Shown: positions 11,167 to 23,537 of the stretch, in pieces
Position numbering within the stretch: the stretch's first letter is position 1
How the letters are laid out: each line of letters opens with the position of its first letter
DNA from: Aporrectodea caliginosa
Lineage: Eukaryota; Annelida; Clitellata; Crassiclitellata; Lumbricidae
NCBI GenBank assembly: GCA_020284085.1
Contig: JACEVL010006418.1
Span: forward strand, 197,501-261,500
Direction: 5' to 3'
Length of the DNA stretch: 64,000 nucleotides
Program-made: the position numbers and the translations under genes
The notes under the pieces: model-generated
The model's input: the letters and a program-made list of their open reading frames with translations, nothing else
Database searches by the model: none
What the model was told of the DNA's origin: nothing

Positions 11167-11468
11167 TAAAGAAAGAGGAGGAGGGGGGATAGGCGGAGGA
11201 GAGGAATAGGAAGAGGAGGAAGAGGAGAAAGAGGAAGAAGAAGAAGAGAGGGGGTGAAGGAAGAGGAAGAGGGAATAGGACCCTGCCCTATGGAATCAGC
11301 TCCTCCTCGTTTTCCTCTTCCTCCTCTTCCTCTCCCTCCTCTTCCTCCTCCTCTTCCTCTTCCTGTTCCTCCTCCTCCTCTTCCTTCTCCTCCCTCCTCT
11401 TCCACTTCCTGCTCCTTCTCCTCCTCGTTTTCCTCTTCCTCCTCACGTCCTCCTCCTCCCCTTCCTCT
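11167..11468. repeat. Adjacent purine and pyrimidine tracts, hairpin-capable
   Basis: 11167-11280 is nearly all purine on the plus strand and 11301-11468 nearly all pyrimidine. The left block contains GGAAGAGGAGGAAGAGGA, and its exact complement occurs near 11315-11335, so the two blocks can pair across a short CCCTGCCCTATGG spacer. Low-complexity open frames on both strands (poly-E, poly-P/S) are not genes. Confidence 0.8.
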
Positions 11469-11682
11469 TCTATCCATTCGCAGCCACCAAAGAAAACGGA
11501 CGAACGAATCAAAACTTCATCGTCCCTGGCTGTCAGTCATGACCTTTGACTCGACACATATTTCTTCATCTTGCGACCTACATAATCATCGCCTGCTGCA
11601 GTCGTCAAACTGTTTCGAGCTTAGGAGACGTCCCTCTGACCGCTTTCTTTTAATCCCTCTGACCGTCACTATTTCCATCTGA

Positions 11683-11990
11683 CCGTCCGTCTGTCCGTCT
11701 GACCGTCCGTCTGACCGTTCATCTGACCGTCCCTTTATCCGTGTCTATGCCTCTGTCTCTCCGAGCATACTGCTCACCGTCCGTCTCTTTAACCTTCTGA
11801 CCCTCAGCCTGTGTCATACCACTGTGTCTCTGCGTCTCTCTCTCTCTCTCTGAACATACTGTTCACTCATCTGTCTGTCCTTCAGCCTGTGTCATACCAC
11901 TGTGTCTCTGCCTCTGTGTCTCTGCCTCGGTGTCTATGCCTCTGTGTCTCTGCCTCTGTGTCTCTGCCTCGGTGTCCTCTGTTGTCAGTC
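11683..11990. repeat. GACCGTCCGTCT and TCTGCCTCTGTG minisatellites
   Basis: GACCGTCCGTCT-type units run from 11683 to about 11735. Then TGTGTCTCTGCCTC-type 12-bp units run from 11893 to 11975. A block containing CAGCCTGTGTCATACCACTG occurs twice, near 11806 and 11884, and marks a local duplication of about 77 bp. Confidence 0.8.
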
Positions 11991-12263
11991 CTTGATTTTC
12001 CGTTTGAGCGATCATCGTCTGGATACAATGGATTGAACTCTGTTGTTTCAACCAAGTCATCAGCTAAGAGCCACTCCTCTCTCTCTCTTCCTTTCCCTCT
12101 CTCCTTCTTCTTCGTCCTCTTCTTCCCCTGTAGACGGTTGGAAGTATCTCCACATACCTATACACCTGTCATTTCCTCATCACAAGCTACGCCACGTCCT
12201 TCGTTATTCACGATGATGTAAGTTTGTCATCCGTCACTTCCGCTTCCATATCATGGTCCCTAC

Positions 12264-12360
12264 GTCCCTCCGTCCGTCTGTCTGTCTGTCCCTCCGTCCG
12301 TATGTCTGTCCATCTGTCTGTCTGTCCACCCGTCTGTATGTCTGTCCGTCCATCTATGCC
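12264..12360. repeat. GTCTGTCC repeat
   Basis: Interrupted CCGTCTGTCTGTCC and GTATGTCTGTCC tetramer-based units, about 95 bp. Confidence 0.85.
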
Positions 12361-12704
12361 TCCCTTTCATCTGTCTCTCCATTTGTCGATCTCTTTCTTA
12401 ATTCAATCAGTCCTTGCGTCCATTTGTCCATTTGTTCATTTATCATTCATTTGTTCATCCTTCCCCCTTTCAGTCCTTTCAAGGTGAGTCGCAAAACCTC
12501 CTCGTCCTCCATACCCTGGTAGTCTTAACCCCTCCCCGGGGTGGGGTGGGTGAGTCCAGCGGCAGCAGCCGTTGACAGACTTTGTTGGAAAGGCATTCCA
12601 GCCGATCCACTTTGAAAACAACACGAAGGAAACGACGTGATTACATATTCATAGACTTGCGCTACATTGCCCTTTAACTGCCATAGAGCGACAGTTAGCT
12701 TACT

Positions 12705-12955
12705 CATCCCACCGTCACCACTTCCATCACCACTACCATCACCACCACCGTCACCACCACCTCCTCCATGACCTTCATCACCTCCACCCCACGGCCACCA
12801 CGACGACCATTGGAGTACCCCGCTGAGGTAAATGCATCACCACAACCACCTTCTCCACCACCACCTCCTCCTTTTCCTCCTTCATCAATTCCACCTCCAC
12901 CACCTCCTCCATCACCTCCACCTTCATCACCACCACCACAACCATCACCTCTATA
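12705..12955. repeat. CCA/CCT-rich trinucleotide tract
   Basis: About 250 bp of CACCAC, CCTCCA and CTTCATCACC units, ending in a short TA run (12950-12965). His/Pro-rich and Gly/Val-rich frames across it are repeat translations. Confidence 0.85.
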
Positions 12956-13059
12956 TATATATATATCCTCTCGCTCCTTCTGCATGCCTGTGGTTGTTCA
13001 TCGCAAGTCATTATTGTGACGAATGGTATTTCTGATGGTGCCGCTCGTTTTATTTCGTT

Positions 13060-14034
13060 TTAACCCTAGGCTACCAAGCTTTTTTTGTAACACGGACTAC
13101 CAAGGGGGGGGTGGTTACCACCCCCCTGGATTTCGTGTTTGGTTTTACATATCATAACTTGTAATATAGCATTGGATTCAGCATTCATTTCTGCACAGAA
13201 TGGTATATTTAGTTGTACATTATGTGAATGCACCTCGGAATTACATCACTTTTAACAACGGGACCCATTAATTAGCAATATTGTATATTATTGCGTACAT
13301 TTTGTACTTTTTGGATAAACAAATATAAGATTATGTGTGTTTTGAAACTAATCTATGTATAAAAGATACACAAAATCATCCCTACACATGTTTATATAGT
13401 ATAAATGTACATCCATACATATATATCCATACATATATATCGGTTTACGTTATAACGCTGTATTCAGCCATTTTCACACAGATTACGCGTATTATTATTT
13501 ATTTTGATCACTTCCGGTATTCAAAAGACAAAGATGTAGGTATGCAAATGAAGCCCTTCATTCCCTCTAAAGAATGGTATCTTTGTTTCTCTTCCAGGAA
13601 GACAAATGAATACGCTACAGACAAAAACTAAGGGGGGAGTCCTTCCATTCAGCCATTTTTCACGCATGTTACGCGTATTATAATTTATTTTGAGCACTTC
13701 CGGTTGTCTCAGGTCAACTCAGTGACCATGGAAATGTAGCCCCACAATCCCTCTATAGAATGGTATAATTTGCGTCTCTTAATATTAAATGACGGATAAG
13801 ATATAGTCAAAAATCTAGGGGGGGGTGGTATCCACCCCCCCTGGTACCTCGGGTATATTGGGTATAACTTTTGAACGGTGTGAGATATCATCTCACATTT
13901 TACCTCAAAACGTGTGCAAATGAACCCCCTACAGCTACCTAAAAGGTCAAATTTTTATTCCATACGGAAAAAGTTTGAGCTGAAAAAAACCTAGGGGGGG
14001 TGGCAACCACCCCCCTTGGTAGCCCGAGGGTTAA
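13060..14034. mobile_element. piggyBac-like non-autonomous element with hairpin modules
   Basis: The element lies between TTAA at 13060-13063 and TTAA at 14031-14034. The ends are inverted: the left reads TTAACCCTAGGCTACCAAG and the right, reverse-complemented, TTAACCCTCGGGCTACCAAG. TTAA target duplications with CCC-starting ends are typical of piggyBac. The 967-bp interior has no transposase frame. It is modular: a block of about 185 bp is tandemly repeated (starts 13462 and 13647, both beginning ATTCAGCCATTTT and sharing TTACGCGTATTAT and CACTTCCGGT). A more diverged relative lies near 13140-13220. Perfect or near-perfect G-run/C-run hairpins close modules at 13104-13126, 13818-13841 and 13994-14015. 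The family call is inferred from the ends only. Confidence 0.72.
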
Positions 14035-14451
14035 TATCGATGTACTTCTTCCATTATTTTGTCTAAGTGCTTTTCAATGACGTCGCCTTCCTTCACCGTT
14101 TATATGGTCATCTATTTCGCAATAGTTCTTAAGTCGTCGGATTCTTTCGTCGCTCAGCAATATGTCTCTTCCTCTTGCATCAACTCTCGTTTCTTCATCA
14201 TATTATTTCAACGCAAACTGTTGTAGAACCTAAAAGACTTTGATTGCATCCAATCTCCGATAGGTTGGCTTACTATAATAGAGCTCGTCTGGTCGTTTAC
14301 CATGGCTTGAAAGTGTTGATCACTTCACCTCATCGTTTTCATACACATAGAGCAGTTTCAAATTGGTCCATCTAAATCCCCATCTTTCAGTACTTTAACA
14401 AGATTCTCTCCTATAATTGCATTGGAAATTGGAACGCCTTGCAGCACCCTC

Positions 14452-14596
14452 CTCCTTCTCATCCTCCTCGTCCTCGTCCTCCTTCTCCTTCTCCTTCTCC
14501 TCCTTCTCCTCCTCGTCCTCCTTCTCCTTCTCCTTCTCCTTCTCCTCCTCTTCCTCCTCCTCCTCCTCCACCTCGTCCTCCTCCTCCTCCTCCACA
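14452..14596. repeat. Polypyrimidine (CCTTCT/CCTCGT)n tract
   Basis: About 145 bp of CTCCTT, CTCCTCGTC and CTCCTCC units, almost pyrimidine-only on the plus strand. Six overlapping low-complexity frames result. Confidence 0.9.
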
Positions 14597-14699
14597 GTTT
14601 CTGTCCTCTACACATAAGCTAGATCCCACAGAATCGTCTCCTTGACCTTCTACTTCTTGGGACCCGGCCGCAACTAGATGCCACACACTGTAGATCAAG

Positions 14700-15353
14700 C
14701 GTCGAGACATAGCGAAGACAGAGCGAGGGCAGAAGAACGGACGGAAGCAAAGAGAATGGAAAAAAACGGAGCATGGGAGAAGGGAGACGACGTTGTCAAG
14801 ACCAATGACGTCATAACGCCAAGTGTCCTCCGCCGGTGTAATCTATAGTCCGTTGGGAGTTCGTTTAATGGCGAACTTTGCCAACGAGAAGCGTTGTCGA
14901 GGGCGCAAATTGAACGAGTTGTTTACTCGTTTCTCTCGTCAGGGTAACCTCAACGACCCAGAGTTCCTCCTGGGACAATACCTCGCTAAAACAATTCCTA
15001 TACTGAAGCCTTGACAGTTCATTTAGGAAACGGAAAAGCGTTGTCGTTCTTTTGGACCTAAACAATCGACTAAGAAGCCACTCTGTCAATGTTCGATAGA
15101 TGGCAACCCACTCGACAGCATTTGCCAAAATGCGGCCGACGACGAATGTCAAATGGCGCCAAAAACCAGGCAACGACAAAAAGTTACAGTTTCGATGGAA
15201 GGAAAGCTTTTACGGATAGAACGCTGTTTCCGTTGGTGAAACTGACGGAAAGACTCTGGAAAAACTGTTGAGTGATTGGATTGGAAGCGGTTTAGCGTAG
15301 AAAGAGTCAACGGAAATTACGACTATGACCAAGTGCTGTGTGGCTTTTTGTAG
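14700..15353. other. Unique sequence, no gene recognised
   Basis: Mixed-composition sequence. A 104-codon frame on the minus strand (14865-15179) and a 63-codon frame on plus overlap each other. Neither shows a recognisable domain, and frames of this length are expected by chance. Confidence 0.5.
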
Positions 15354-15398
15354 GCGGGCTTTTTATGTCAGACAGACAGACAGACATTAAAAGCCCGC
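15354..15398. repeat. Hairpin enclosing a GACA run
   Basis: GCGGGCTTTTTATGTC (15354-15369) pairs with GACATTAAAAGCCCGC (15383-15398), 15 of 16 positions, with a 13-base AGACAGACAGACA loop. Its GC stem and T-run look like a bacterial terminator, but the eukaryotic context makes that irrelevant. Confidence 0.7.
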
Positions 15399-15490
15399 AT
15401 ACAACTGTCTGTCTGCATACAACTGTCTGTCTGTCTGCATACAACTGTCTGTCTGTCTGTCTGACTGTCTGTTTGTCTGTCTGTCTCGCT
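15399..15490. repeat. GCATACAACTGTCTGTCT repeat and CTGT run
   Basis: Three copies of a GCATACAACTGTCTGTC unit whose CTGT tail lengthens each time, then a plain CTGT run to about 15490. Confidence 0.85.
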
Positions 15491-15499
15491 GTCTCTCGC

Positions 15500-16640
15500 C
15501 ACGTGTATTATATCGCTACTTCGTGTTATCACGGGTAAGCCCATCACGCATCAGTTCACAAGCTTTTAACTCGACATCATTGTCAAGGGTCCGCTCAAAC
15601 ACCAATTGCCTAGCAAACAAATCTCCAGAAAATACATAAACCCGACAATGGAGTCCTTGTAGGTCCATGCATTCTATATTGGCTTAAAAAATCTGCAGGC
15701 TATTATAATAGACGTTCCAATTATGTGTGGATTTCGATGGAGATTGTGTTCTTGCTTAAGCAACTGCAAGCGAGTATTGTGGCGCCGCTCTGTGAATGAA
15801 AGCGATGCAAATAACATGACCATCGAAATGTAATTCATGTTGAAGATGCGACTCACCAAGGAATCTATATAATACATTACCAGAGAAATAAAAACTCGTG
15901 AACATAATTGTACATTCGGTTGTATCCTAGCCCAGAGATGTCACCCCACTTCAATGTTGGGCCCTGGTTCCTCGGTTCCCCTCCTGCAATTGCGAGCCCT
16001 TTGGGTCCACAGGTCCGTGACTGCATGTAGCATGAATCACTTGATGAAGTACACGACTTAGGGACTCAACAACGATAATGAGTATCTCTGGGGTGCAGAG
16101 TAACTTTTGTTCTTCTGCTCTATGTTGACTTATATATCATCACTTTCTTGGTTTCTATTTCTGCTCTAGATGAAAGTATTTCGAGGCTAATATGTTGATG
16201 CTTGATTGAAGAATTCGTCTCTGATCAGGACTTTCTATCTGGCAGATCGGAAGCTGTCTTCTTTTGATCAGTCAACCGTTCAAGACTCGATGCCTGAGTT
16301 CCCCTCCAATGATTCTGTCAAAGATTCCTGTTTCCGGTCGTCTGCAGAGGTTGCCGCATTGGTCGCCACCCAGTGAGTGAAACGGCGTTAACTCCATGCA
16401 TCGCGAGTTGAGATGCGATGAAAGTGAACTGATGCAGACGCCGCAGCAACTGATGCAGACAGCAACAGCATCTTTCGCCCTTCTTCTGCCTCTAATCTCT
16501 AAGCGATCCTTCTCTATCATATCTCTGATAATGCTTTGCGCTTAGCTTTAAACATTTGGAATTTACGATACGATTACATCTGCGTTTCGTTCGGGTGATA
16601 GCCGCGATCTGTTGCAGCATTTTAATTCGTAATTGTAATT
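15500..16640. other. Unique AT-rich sequence, no gene recognised
   Basis: No coding domain or RNA is recognised. The open frames at 15674-15877 and 16272-16520 (minus) are unremarkable. A repeat motif, ATGCTTTGCGCTTAGCTTTA, lies at 16531-16550; see the dispersed-family finding. Confidence 0.5.
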
Positions 16641-16643
16641 GAA

Positions 16644-16663
16644 AATTTATATAGCGCCGCTCA
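16644..16663 (-). mobile_element. SINE/LINE 3'-tail motif fragment
   Basis: Reads AGCGGCGCTATATAAATTTT on the minus strand. It is the GGCGCTATATAAAT-type tail found at the 3' ends of V-SINE-like elements mobilised by L2/CR1-clade LINEs. Only the tail is recognised. Confidence 0.4.
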
Positions 16664-16960
16664 AAGTTATGTTGGTTAAATGCAGGTGTTTGTGTGGCCA
16701 AAAATGCTTGTGAAACCAACAATCAGACAATTTCGTTCTGTTTCAATTGCGATTTAACGAGACAAGATCTCTGGTCGAACCATCTATTCTATGGACTTCT
16801 ATCGCGCCTTTATTATAACGCCTAAGACTTAACGCCCAGATAGAAAGTCGGTGTCATCATGGTGCACAGTGACTGTCTGATCATTCTGGCTCCGCTCCAT
16901 TAGTATACTATAGCTGTCTCTTCCAAACAGTACTTTGATTATGAATGTATTGTAATGGAA

Positions 16961-16980
16961 CATTTATAAAGCGCCGCTCA
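16961..16980 (-). mobile_element. SINE/LINE 3'-tail motif fragment
   Basis: Second nearby copy, minus-strand TGAGCGGCGCTTTATAAATG, about 320 bp from the previous one and in the same orientation. Confidence 0.4.
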
Positions 16981-16999
16981 AGATCAAAAGAAATAAGAT

Positions 17000-18198
<1,199 letters not shown>

Positions 18199-18670
18199 TG
18201 TGCATACTTGTGGATGTACGTGTGCGTATACGTGTGACACTGTTTACCCATCTGATGTGTTTACGGCGAAAGAGGCTTTCCTTGGTGTCCTAGTTTCCCC
18301 GTTTTCTTTAGATTGCAGTTTGAAGGGTTCTTAGAATTGGCGCTCTATAAATTAACGTCTAGCGGCGATTGATATATACGCAACACATGTAGAGACTTAG
18401 GGAAATTTATTTATTTATGCATAAGTCTTTCTGTTTATTCCTTGTTACGAAATGGTCAGACGGGAATTGTTGCAACAATTGTTGTCCTATTGAAGGAGTG
18501 ACAAATCCATGTTATTACCTCTCGATGTCGTCTCTGCTCAGCTCTGGCTTTGGCCAAATAGAAACGTCAGAATACGTATCACAGGATTCAGTGCAAACCA
18601 CGGCAGCAGCAGAGATGTCTGTGTCCTCCATGGACCGGACCGAATACAACATCGATGTATCTACGATCAG

Positions 18671-19078
<408 letters not shown>

Positions 19079-19144
19079 GGTCGATGCAACGACTCTAACC
19101 GATCAGCTTTCTACTTAAATTAATCAACAGCGAGTAGTAATATG

Positions 19145-19374
19145 AACGACGAACGGACGGACGGACGGACGGACGAACGGACGGACGGACGGACGAAGGA
19201 AGGAGGACGGACGGACGGACGAAGGACGGACGGACGGAAGGAAGGACGGACGGACGGACGGACGAACGGACGGACGGAAGGAAGGACGGACGGACGGACG
19301 GACGGACGGACGGACGGACGGACGGACGGAAGGAAGGACGGACGGACGGACGGACGGACAGACGGACGGACGGC
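19145..19374. repeat. (GGAC)n tetranucleotide array
   Basis: About 230 bp of GGACGGAC with periodic GGACGAAC and GGAAGGAAGGAC variants, which suggests partial higher-order repetition (GAAGGAAGGACGGAC recurs near 19230, 19276 and 19329). DGRTDGRT and SVRPSVRP frames are translations of the repeat. Confidence 0.95.
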
Positions 19375-19399
19375 GTCTGTTTGATTTCCGTTCTCAATG

Positions 19400-20190
19400 C
19401 TATTATTACTCCGATGAATATTAGTCATGACTGGATGGGAATATTATTCATTTGAAATGACGGCAGAGGAAGAGAAGGACCAGCAGCAGCAGAGGTTCTC
19501 CTCCAAAATACCATCTGTCCATAATCTCCTAAAGTCTCCTCATCCTCGTCCTCGTCCTTGCCTTATCTCGATTGCCCAATTCAGCCATAAATCCTTTGTT
19601 CATATTCTCTCGTATTCCGGAAGGTTTTCTTTCTTTGGTTTTTGTCAACTGTTTGACCAGGGATTCGTCCTTGTTTGCCCTTCGTGATGTCAGCGCTCGT
19701 CAATAAGTTGATGCTCTTCGCGCTTAGCTTTGGTGTAGCAATTTAGAAATTTGGAGATTGCGATTGCGAGTCTTGGCAGAACTAATCTTTCTCCTCAAGA
19801 TTACTTGTTTATGGTTGACTAATTACTGAAAATAATAAATATAACTATAGTTAATGATACTCGATCTTGAATTCTTCTACTCTAAAAGCTTTAGCAAACA
19901 AAGAGTGTTTTTCTTTCTATTATGTCTTTCTCGTATGTAGCAACTAAGTCATTGAACTGTTTGTCACAGTTGGAAGACAGATTCTTGTTTGCCTAAGCTA
20001 AATTATAGCGATAAACATCGTCTTGAACAGAGCGTTTAAACTGTGATGTATGCATTGTTTGTGAGAAGGCAGGGAATTAGATTCTATAGAGGGCCTGTGT
20101 GAACTATACGACGCGTTATAAAATTTTGTCATTAATGACTTGAGCGCAAATCTTTATGTAAGACATTAAATGTCGTGCATGAACAAAAAT
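19400..20190. other. Unique sequence with a repeat copy at 19711-19740
   Basis: No gene is recognised. A minus-strand copy of the AAGCTAAGCGC family (CGCGCTTAGCTTTGGTGTAG on plus) lies near 19719-19738 and is followed by AAATTTGGAGATTGCGATTGCG. Confidence 0.5.
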
Positions 20191-20197
20191 GTCTTGC

Positions 20198-20284
20198 ACA
20201 AACAAGTAAAAATAAGTAGTTCAATTAAGTGAACTGTAAATTTTACAGTTCACTTAATTGAACTACTTATTGTTACTTGTTTGT
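20198..20284. repeat. Near-perfect 43-bp-arm palindrome
   Basis: Arms 20198-20240 and 20242-20284 are inverted copies around a single central T at 20241. 42 of 43 positions pair, with one mismatch at 20210/20272. The core of each arm carries AGTAGTTCAATTAAGTGAAC or its complement. There is no loop. It would extrude as a cruciform or fold as a long RNA hairpin. It may be a minimal fold-back transposon, but no target duplication is obvious. Confidence 0.92.
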
Positions 20285-20334
20285 TTTCTAGCTATTTTCT
20301 TCTTCTCTGTATTTGCATTTTCTTTTGGCAAAAT

Positions 20335-20412
20335 GATGTCTTTATATGTGATCAAAACGGATGTTTTTATATATGTAATTAAAACTGATGTTTTTATATG
20401 TTATTGAGTATA
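20335..20412. repeat. Three ~33-bp units GATGTTTTTATATATGT
   Basis: Three diverged tandem copies of a unit containing AAAACNGATGTTTTTATAT at about 20337, 20361 and 20389. Confidence 0.65.
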
Positions 20413-20419
20413 CAATGAC

Positions 20420-21055
20420 TTTTACTCCAGTTATAATTAGGCTCATCATGGGACCGCACAAGAGATATTTATATTGCATGGCTTATATGGCTGATATGGT
20501 TGTTGCATGGCTTATATAGATCTTAGTCTTTAGCATTTGTTTCCTGCTAGCTGCTAACCCACTGGAGTAAGCTCTCCTGCATACACTGCAATCATTTTGT
20601 TGCTCCTATTTACATTGAATGTGCTGCTGTCTGAAGCTCTGGATGCTAGATGTATGGCCAGCACAGTCAAGACTGATCTTCCTGATCATTTCATGTTCAT
20701 TTCTTTATCTCGTTTTTTTCTTATTCTTTTCGTGCGTATCTTTTATGACGATTGAAGATGATTCGTAATGAAAAGAGGTCTTCGTGTGGTCCTGCAAGAC
20801 TTAATGATGAAGTATTTCTCTGCTATTATATTGAGTCTGCAATTGCCAGGAGGCCTATGTCGAGTTATTGATTTCTCTTCCGATGTATACTGCAGTGTGT
20901 ACAACTCGAAGACCTTCTAGTGAGTGTGAGTGCAGCTGGGTTCTTCCTGTGTGGCAATTTTTTTATGGAACTCAGAGACGTCGTCAAATTTCGTTACAGA
21001 TGTTACAGAAATATCTGGTCGTCGGCTGGATTTTGTTTTTGCAAAACACAACCGA
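20420..21055. other. Unique sequence, no gene recognised
   Basis: AT-rich, with a short repeat of TTGCATGGCTTATAT (20475 and 20501). The ORF at 20868-21116 runs into the following microsatellite and shows no domain. Confidence 0.5.
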
Positions 21056-21059
21056 AGGA

Positions 21060-21240
21060 CTCAGAGAGACAGTGATAGAAAGAGAGAGCGAGAGAAACAG
21101 ACAGACAGAGAGATAGACAGATAGAGACAGATGGATATAGAATAAGAGAGAGACATAGACAAACAGAGATAGCGAGTGAGAGATAGGCAGAGACAGACAG
21201 AGATAGATACAGAGAGACCGAGAGATACATGCAGAGAGAA
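21060..21240. repeat. GAGACAGA/GATAGACA repeat
   Basis: Interrupted purine-rich AGAGAGAC, AGACAGATAG and GACAGAGATAG units over 180 bp. Confidence 0.85.
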
Positions 21241-21289
21241 ATATCCATCCAAAAAGCAAAGATATCGAGGTCGTTCTGAATTCCGTGAA

Positions 21290-21322
21290 TTCTGCTGCTG
21301 CTGCTGCTGCTGCTGCTGCAGA
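21290..21322. repeat. (CTG)n run
   Basis: About nine CTG triplets, CTGCTG through CTGCAG. Confidence 0.9.
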
Positions 21323-21514
21323 TGGTAGATCTGTTCCGTTGACTGATGTGTATCTCTGCCTCGCACTGACTCCTGTACATCGCCAATAATTCCATCCATA
21401 TGTGGTGACACGTGTGCGGCTGCACTGATAAGCAGATTTGAATACTGATGACTTCTAATGACAACCTTGTTTGCTGTTTTGCTGCCTGCGGCGACCGCTG
21501 CTGCACCGGTGACA

Positions 21515-21612
21515 GTATCATCATCACCATCAACATCAGCATCATCAGCATCATCAGTGTCATCATTATCATCATCAGCAGCAGCAGCAGCAGTAGTAGT
21601 AGTAATAGCTGC
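21515..21612. repeat. ATC/CAG/TAG trinucleotide patch
   Basis: CATCATCACCATCAACATCAG, then ATCATCATCAGCAGCAGCAG, then AGTAGTAGTAATAGC. Compound trinucleotide repeat. Confidence 0.85.
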
Positions 21613-21714
21613 TGTAGCTTTGATGATGTTAGAGCGAAATGCTTTTCCAATGTATTTTATAATAATTATTATTGAGTATTTTTGCTGACAAAACTGCCAT
21701 AATATTATGACGAT

Positions 21715-21850
21715 GTAGCGAATATTGACAAATCATGAACCCTTTGTACTTCGAACTGAGGCTTCGATTCCCGCCACTCCTACGACCAGGGCTTTTCCTC
21801 AGCTGGTCATCATCCCTTTGACAGTAGTGCCTGCCACTTGCTTTGATACA
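21715..21850 (+). mobile_element. Possible SINE head fragment
   Basis: GAGGCTTCGATTCCCGCC (about 21759-21776) matches a tRNA B box and TpsiC arm on the plus strand. The upstream part has no convincing A box and no acceptor stem, so this is a SINE or tRNA pseudogene fragment, not a tRNA. The limits are estimates. Confidence 0.35.
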
Positions 21851-21859
21851 AACGTGATT

Positions 21860-22455
21860 GCGATGAGTGAATTTGAAAATCAGACACAAAATTAATGCCG
21901 GATATGGTTGTATAAAAGCCTTTGACCTGTTTTGACCTGATACTTAGACAATAGAAGTCTGATGCCTCATTTACCTTTTCATTTTAATTGTTGAGTCGCA
22001 ATCAACGACCGCATGGTAGCCTCAATGGTCTGTCCCCGGTTTTCGATGGTAGGGTCCACTGAAATTAGAACCATTATTGTGCTCTTCTTGTTCTTTGACC
22101 GTTTCTAATTATCCATGAAAAGATTATCACCATATTTCAATATTACTCTTCGAAGGCGCGTATGGCGTCTTTTCGTATTGTGCTGTGGATGTCTTTGTAG
22201 GCCGTCACTTCCTATTGTCATGCCTGGAGTGTTGGAGGTGAAAAGGACGTGTCAGGTATACACTCCAGGTTGCAACAACAGCTGTCTAGGATTCCACATA
22301 AGTACAGGAACCTCCGCTTTTAATATGATCTAAAATTTCAAAATTAAAACGAGATCCCTGGCTTTGGTTTTGTCTGGTGTCACATAAACTGGAACATATA
22401 AACACAAACAACAAGAGATTACAGCTGCATTTTCAAGCCTTCGCTTTTAATTACT
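21860..22455. other. Unique sequence, no gene recognised
   Basis: No domain, RNA or repeat family is recognised. The 72-codon plus frame at 22115-22333 is within chance expectation. Confidence 0.5.
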
Positions 22456-22459
22456 ATTT

Positions 22460-22530
22460 TTAACACTTTAACGACGGGAATGTACTAAAAGCGACTGGGA
22501 AACCAGTGCAGTGAAGAGTTAAAGTGTTAA
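22460..22530. mobile_element. 71-bp TTAA-ended palindromic mini-element
   Basis: Begins TTAACACTTTAACG and ends GTTAAAGTGTTAA, its inverted copy, enclosing GTACTAAAAGCGACTGGGAA and an ACTGGGAAACCAGT near-palindrome. A related copy in the opposite orientation starts at 43051. TTAA ends suggest a very short piggyBac-type MITE, but this is inference. Confidence 0.55.
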
Positions 22531-22539
22531 ACAGATGAG

Positions 22540-23525
22540 CGCTGCACGGATTGGAGGATTAGAGTTTTCTTATTTTCTGGCAGCCAACATCCAAGAAGGA
22601 AATTAATTATTTGGCAGAGACTAAAAGTATTGCTCTCACTCTTTCACATTAATTCTGAGAATTCATTCATTCTGAGAATCTATATAGCGCCTCTTCATGA
22701 GACCTACTCAGAGGCAATATTATTGTTTGTGGTCCAATTCTATCGAATGGCTTCTGTAGAGCCAGTATCACAATGCCCGAGGAATCTATGAATAGATCGT
22801 CACTTAAAGCGAAATCGCAGTCAAGGTTAATAATGCTTTTGAGAAGAAGAAGAATCGAGGTTGAACTGTGAAAGGTCAAGGAAAGCAGAAGCGAGGCTAC
22901 TACGGTGAGTGAGTAAGTTGAAAGAGAGACAAAGTCTTAAGTTTAAGACTGACATCAAAGAAACGACCGAATGAATGGAGTAACGAATTCCAATGTCTTC
23001 TTCTTTGACCAGCAGCAGCAACGGAAAAGACGAGGAGGAGATCACCGAGACACGATGTGCATTCATCGAGTGCAGTATTTGTTGGTATGTGGGATGGCGC
23101 AGGGAGATGGTGTTCGTCGTTTAAATGGAGCACTTCGTGAACCATAAGACAGACTTCTTTTAACTGTATTCCTTCACAGTGCAACGAGTACTTAGCCTTT
23201 CCATTGTATTTAGTCTCTGCATAGGTAGCCTATCAGTCTATTAGCTTTTTGTCAAGACCACAGCGTAGAGTTACGGCTATTAGCATATTATTACTGGTAA
23301 TAGCAGTTAATGCTAGTAGCATATTACTAAGCGCACATTGTAAAGTAACTGCTACAGACAGAGTAAAAGTATACAGTTATTGCTAATAGCCTATTACCAA
23401 TAGCACATTATACCGTTAGCAAACCATGGCTTAGTAGAATTTCTTATACATTTCGTTTTGAATCCCAATGTTATTAATTGTTATTTTTAAATACTTCTAA
23501 TTACGTTTCATCAATTGATCGTAAT
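22540..23525. other. Unique sequence with a degenerate TAATAGC repeat
   Basis: A SINE-tail motif TATATAGCGCCTCTTCATGA lies at 22681. 23270-23420 contains many near-copies of GCTATTAGCATATTA and its inverse, including CTATTAGCATATTATTACTG followed by GTAATAGC. No gene is recognised. Confidence 0.5.
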
Positions 23526-23537
23526 TCATGGCGCTTG

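Noticed and set aside
15354..15398. Rho-independent terminator
   Set aside because: The surrounding DNA is eukaryotic; the similarity is structural only.
19095..19428. RTDGRTDG/VRPSVRPS frames
   Set aside because: GGAC tetranucleotide repeat has no stops.
20198..20284. miRNA precursor
   Set aside because: One-base loop and nearly perfect 43-bp stem do not fit a miRNA hairpin; no evidence of a mature region.
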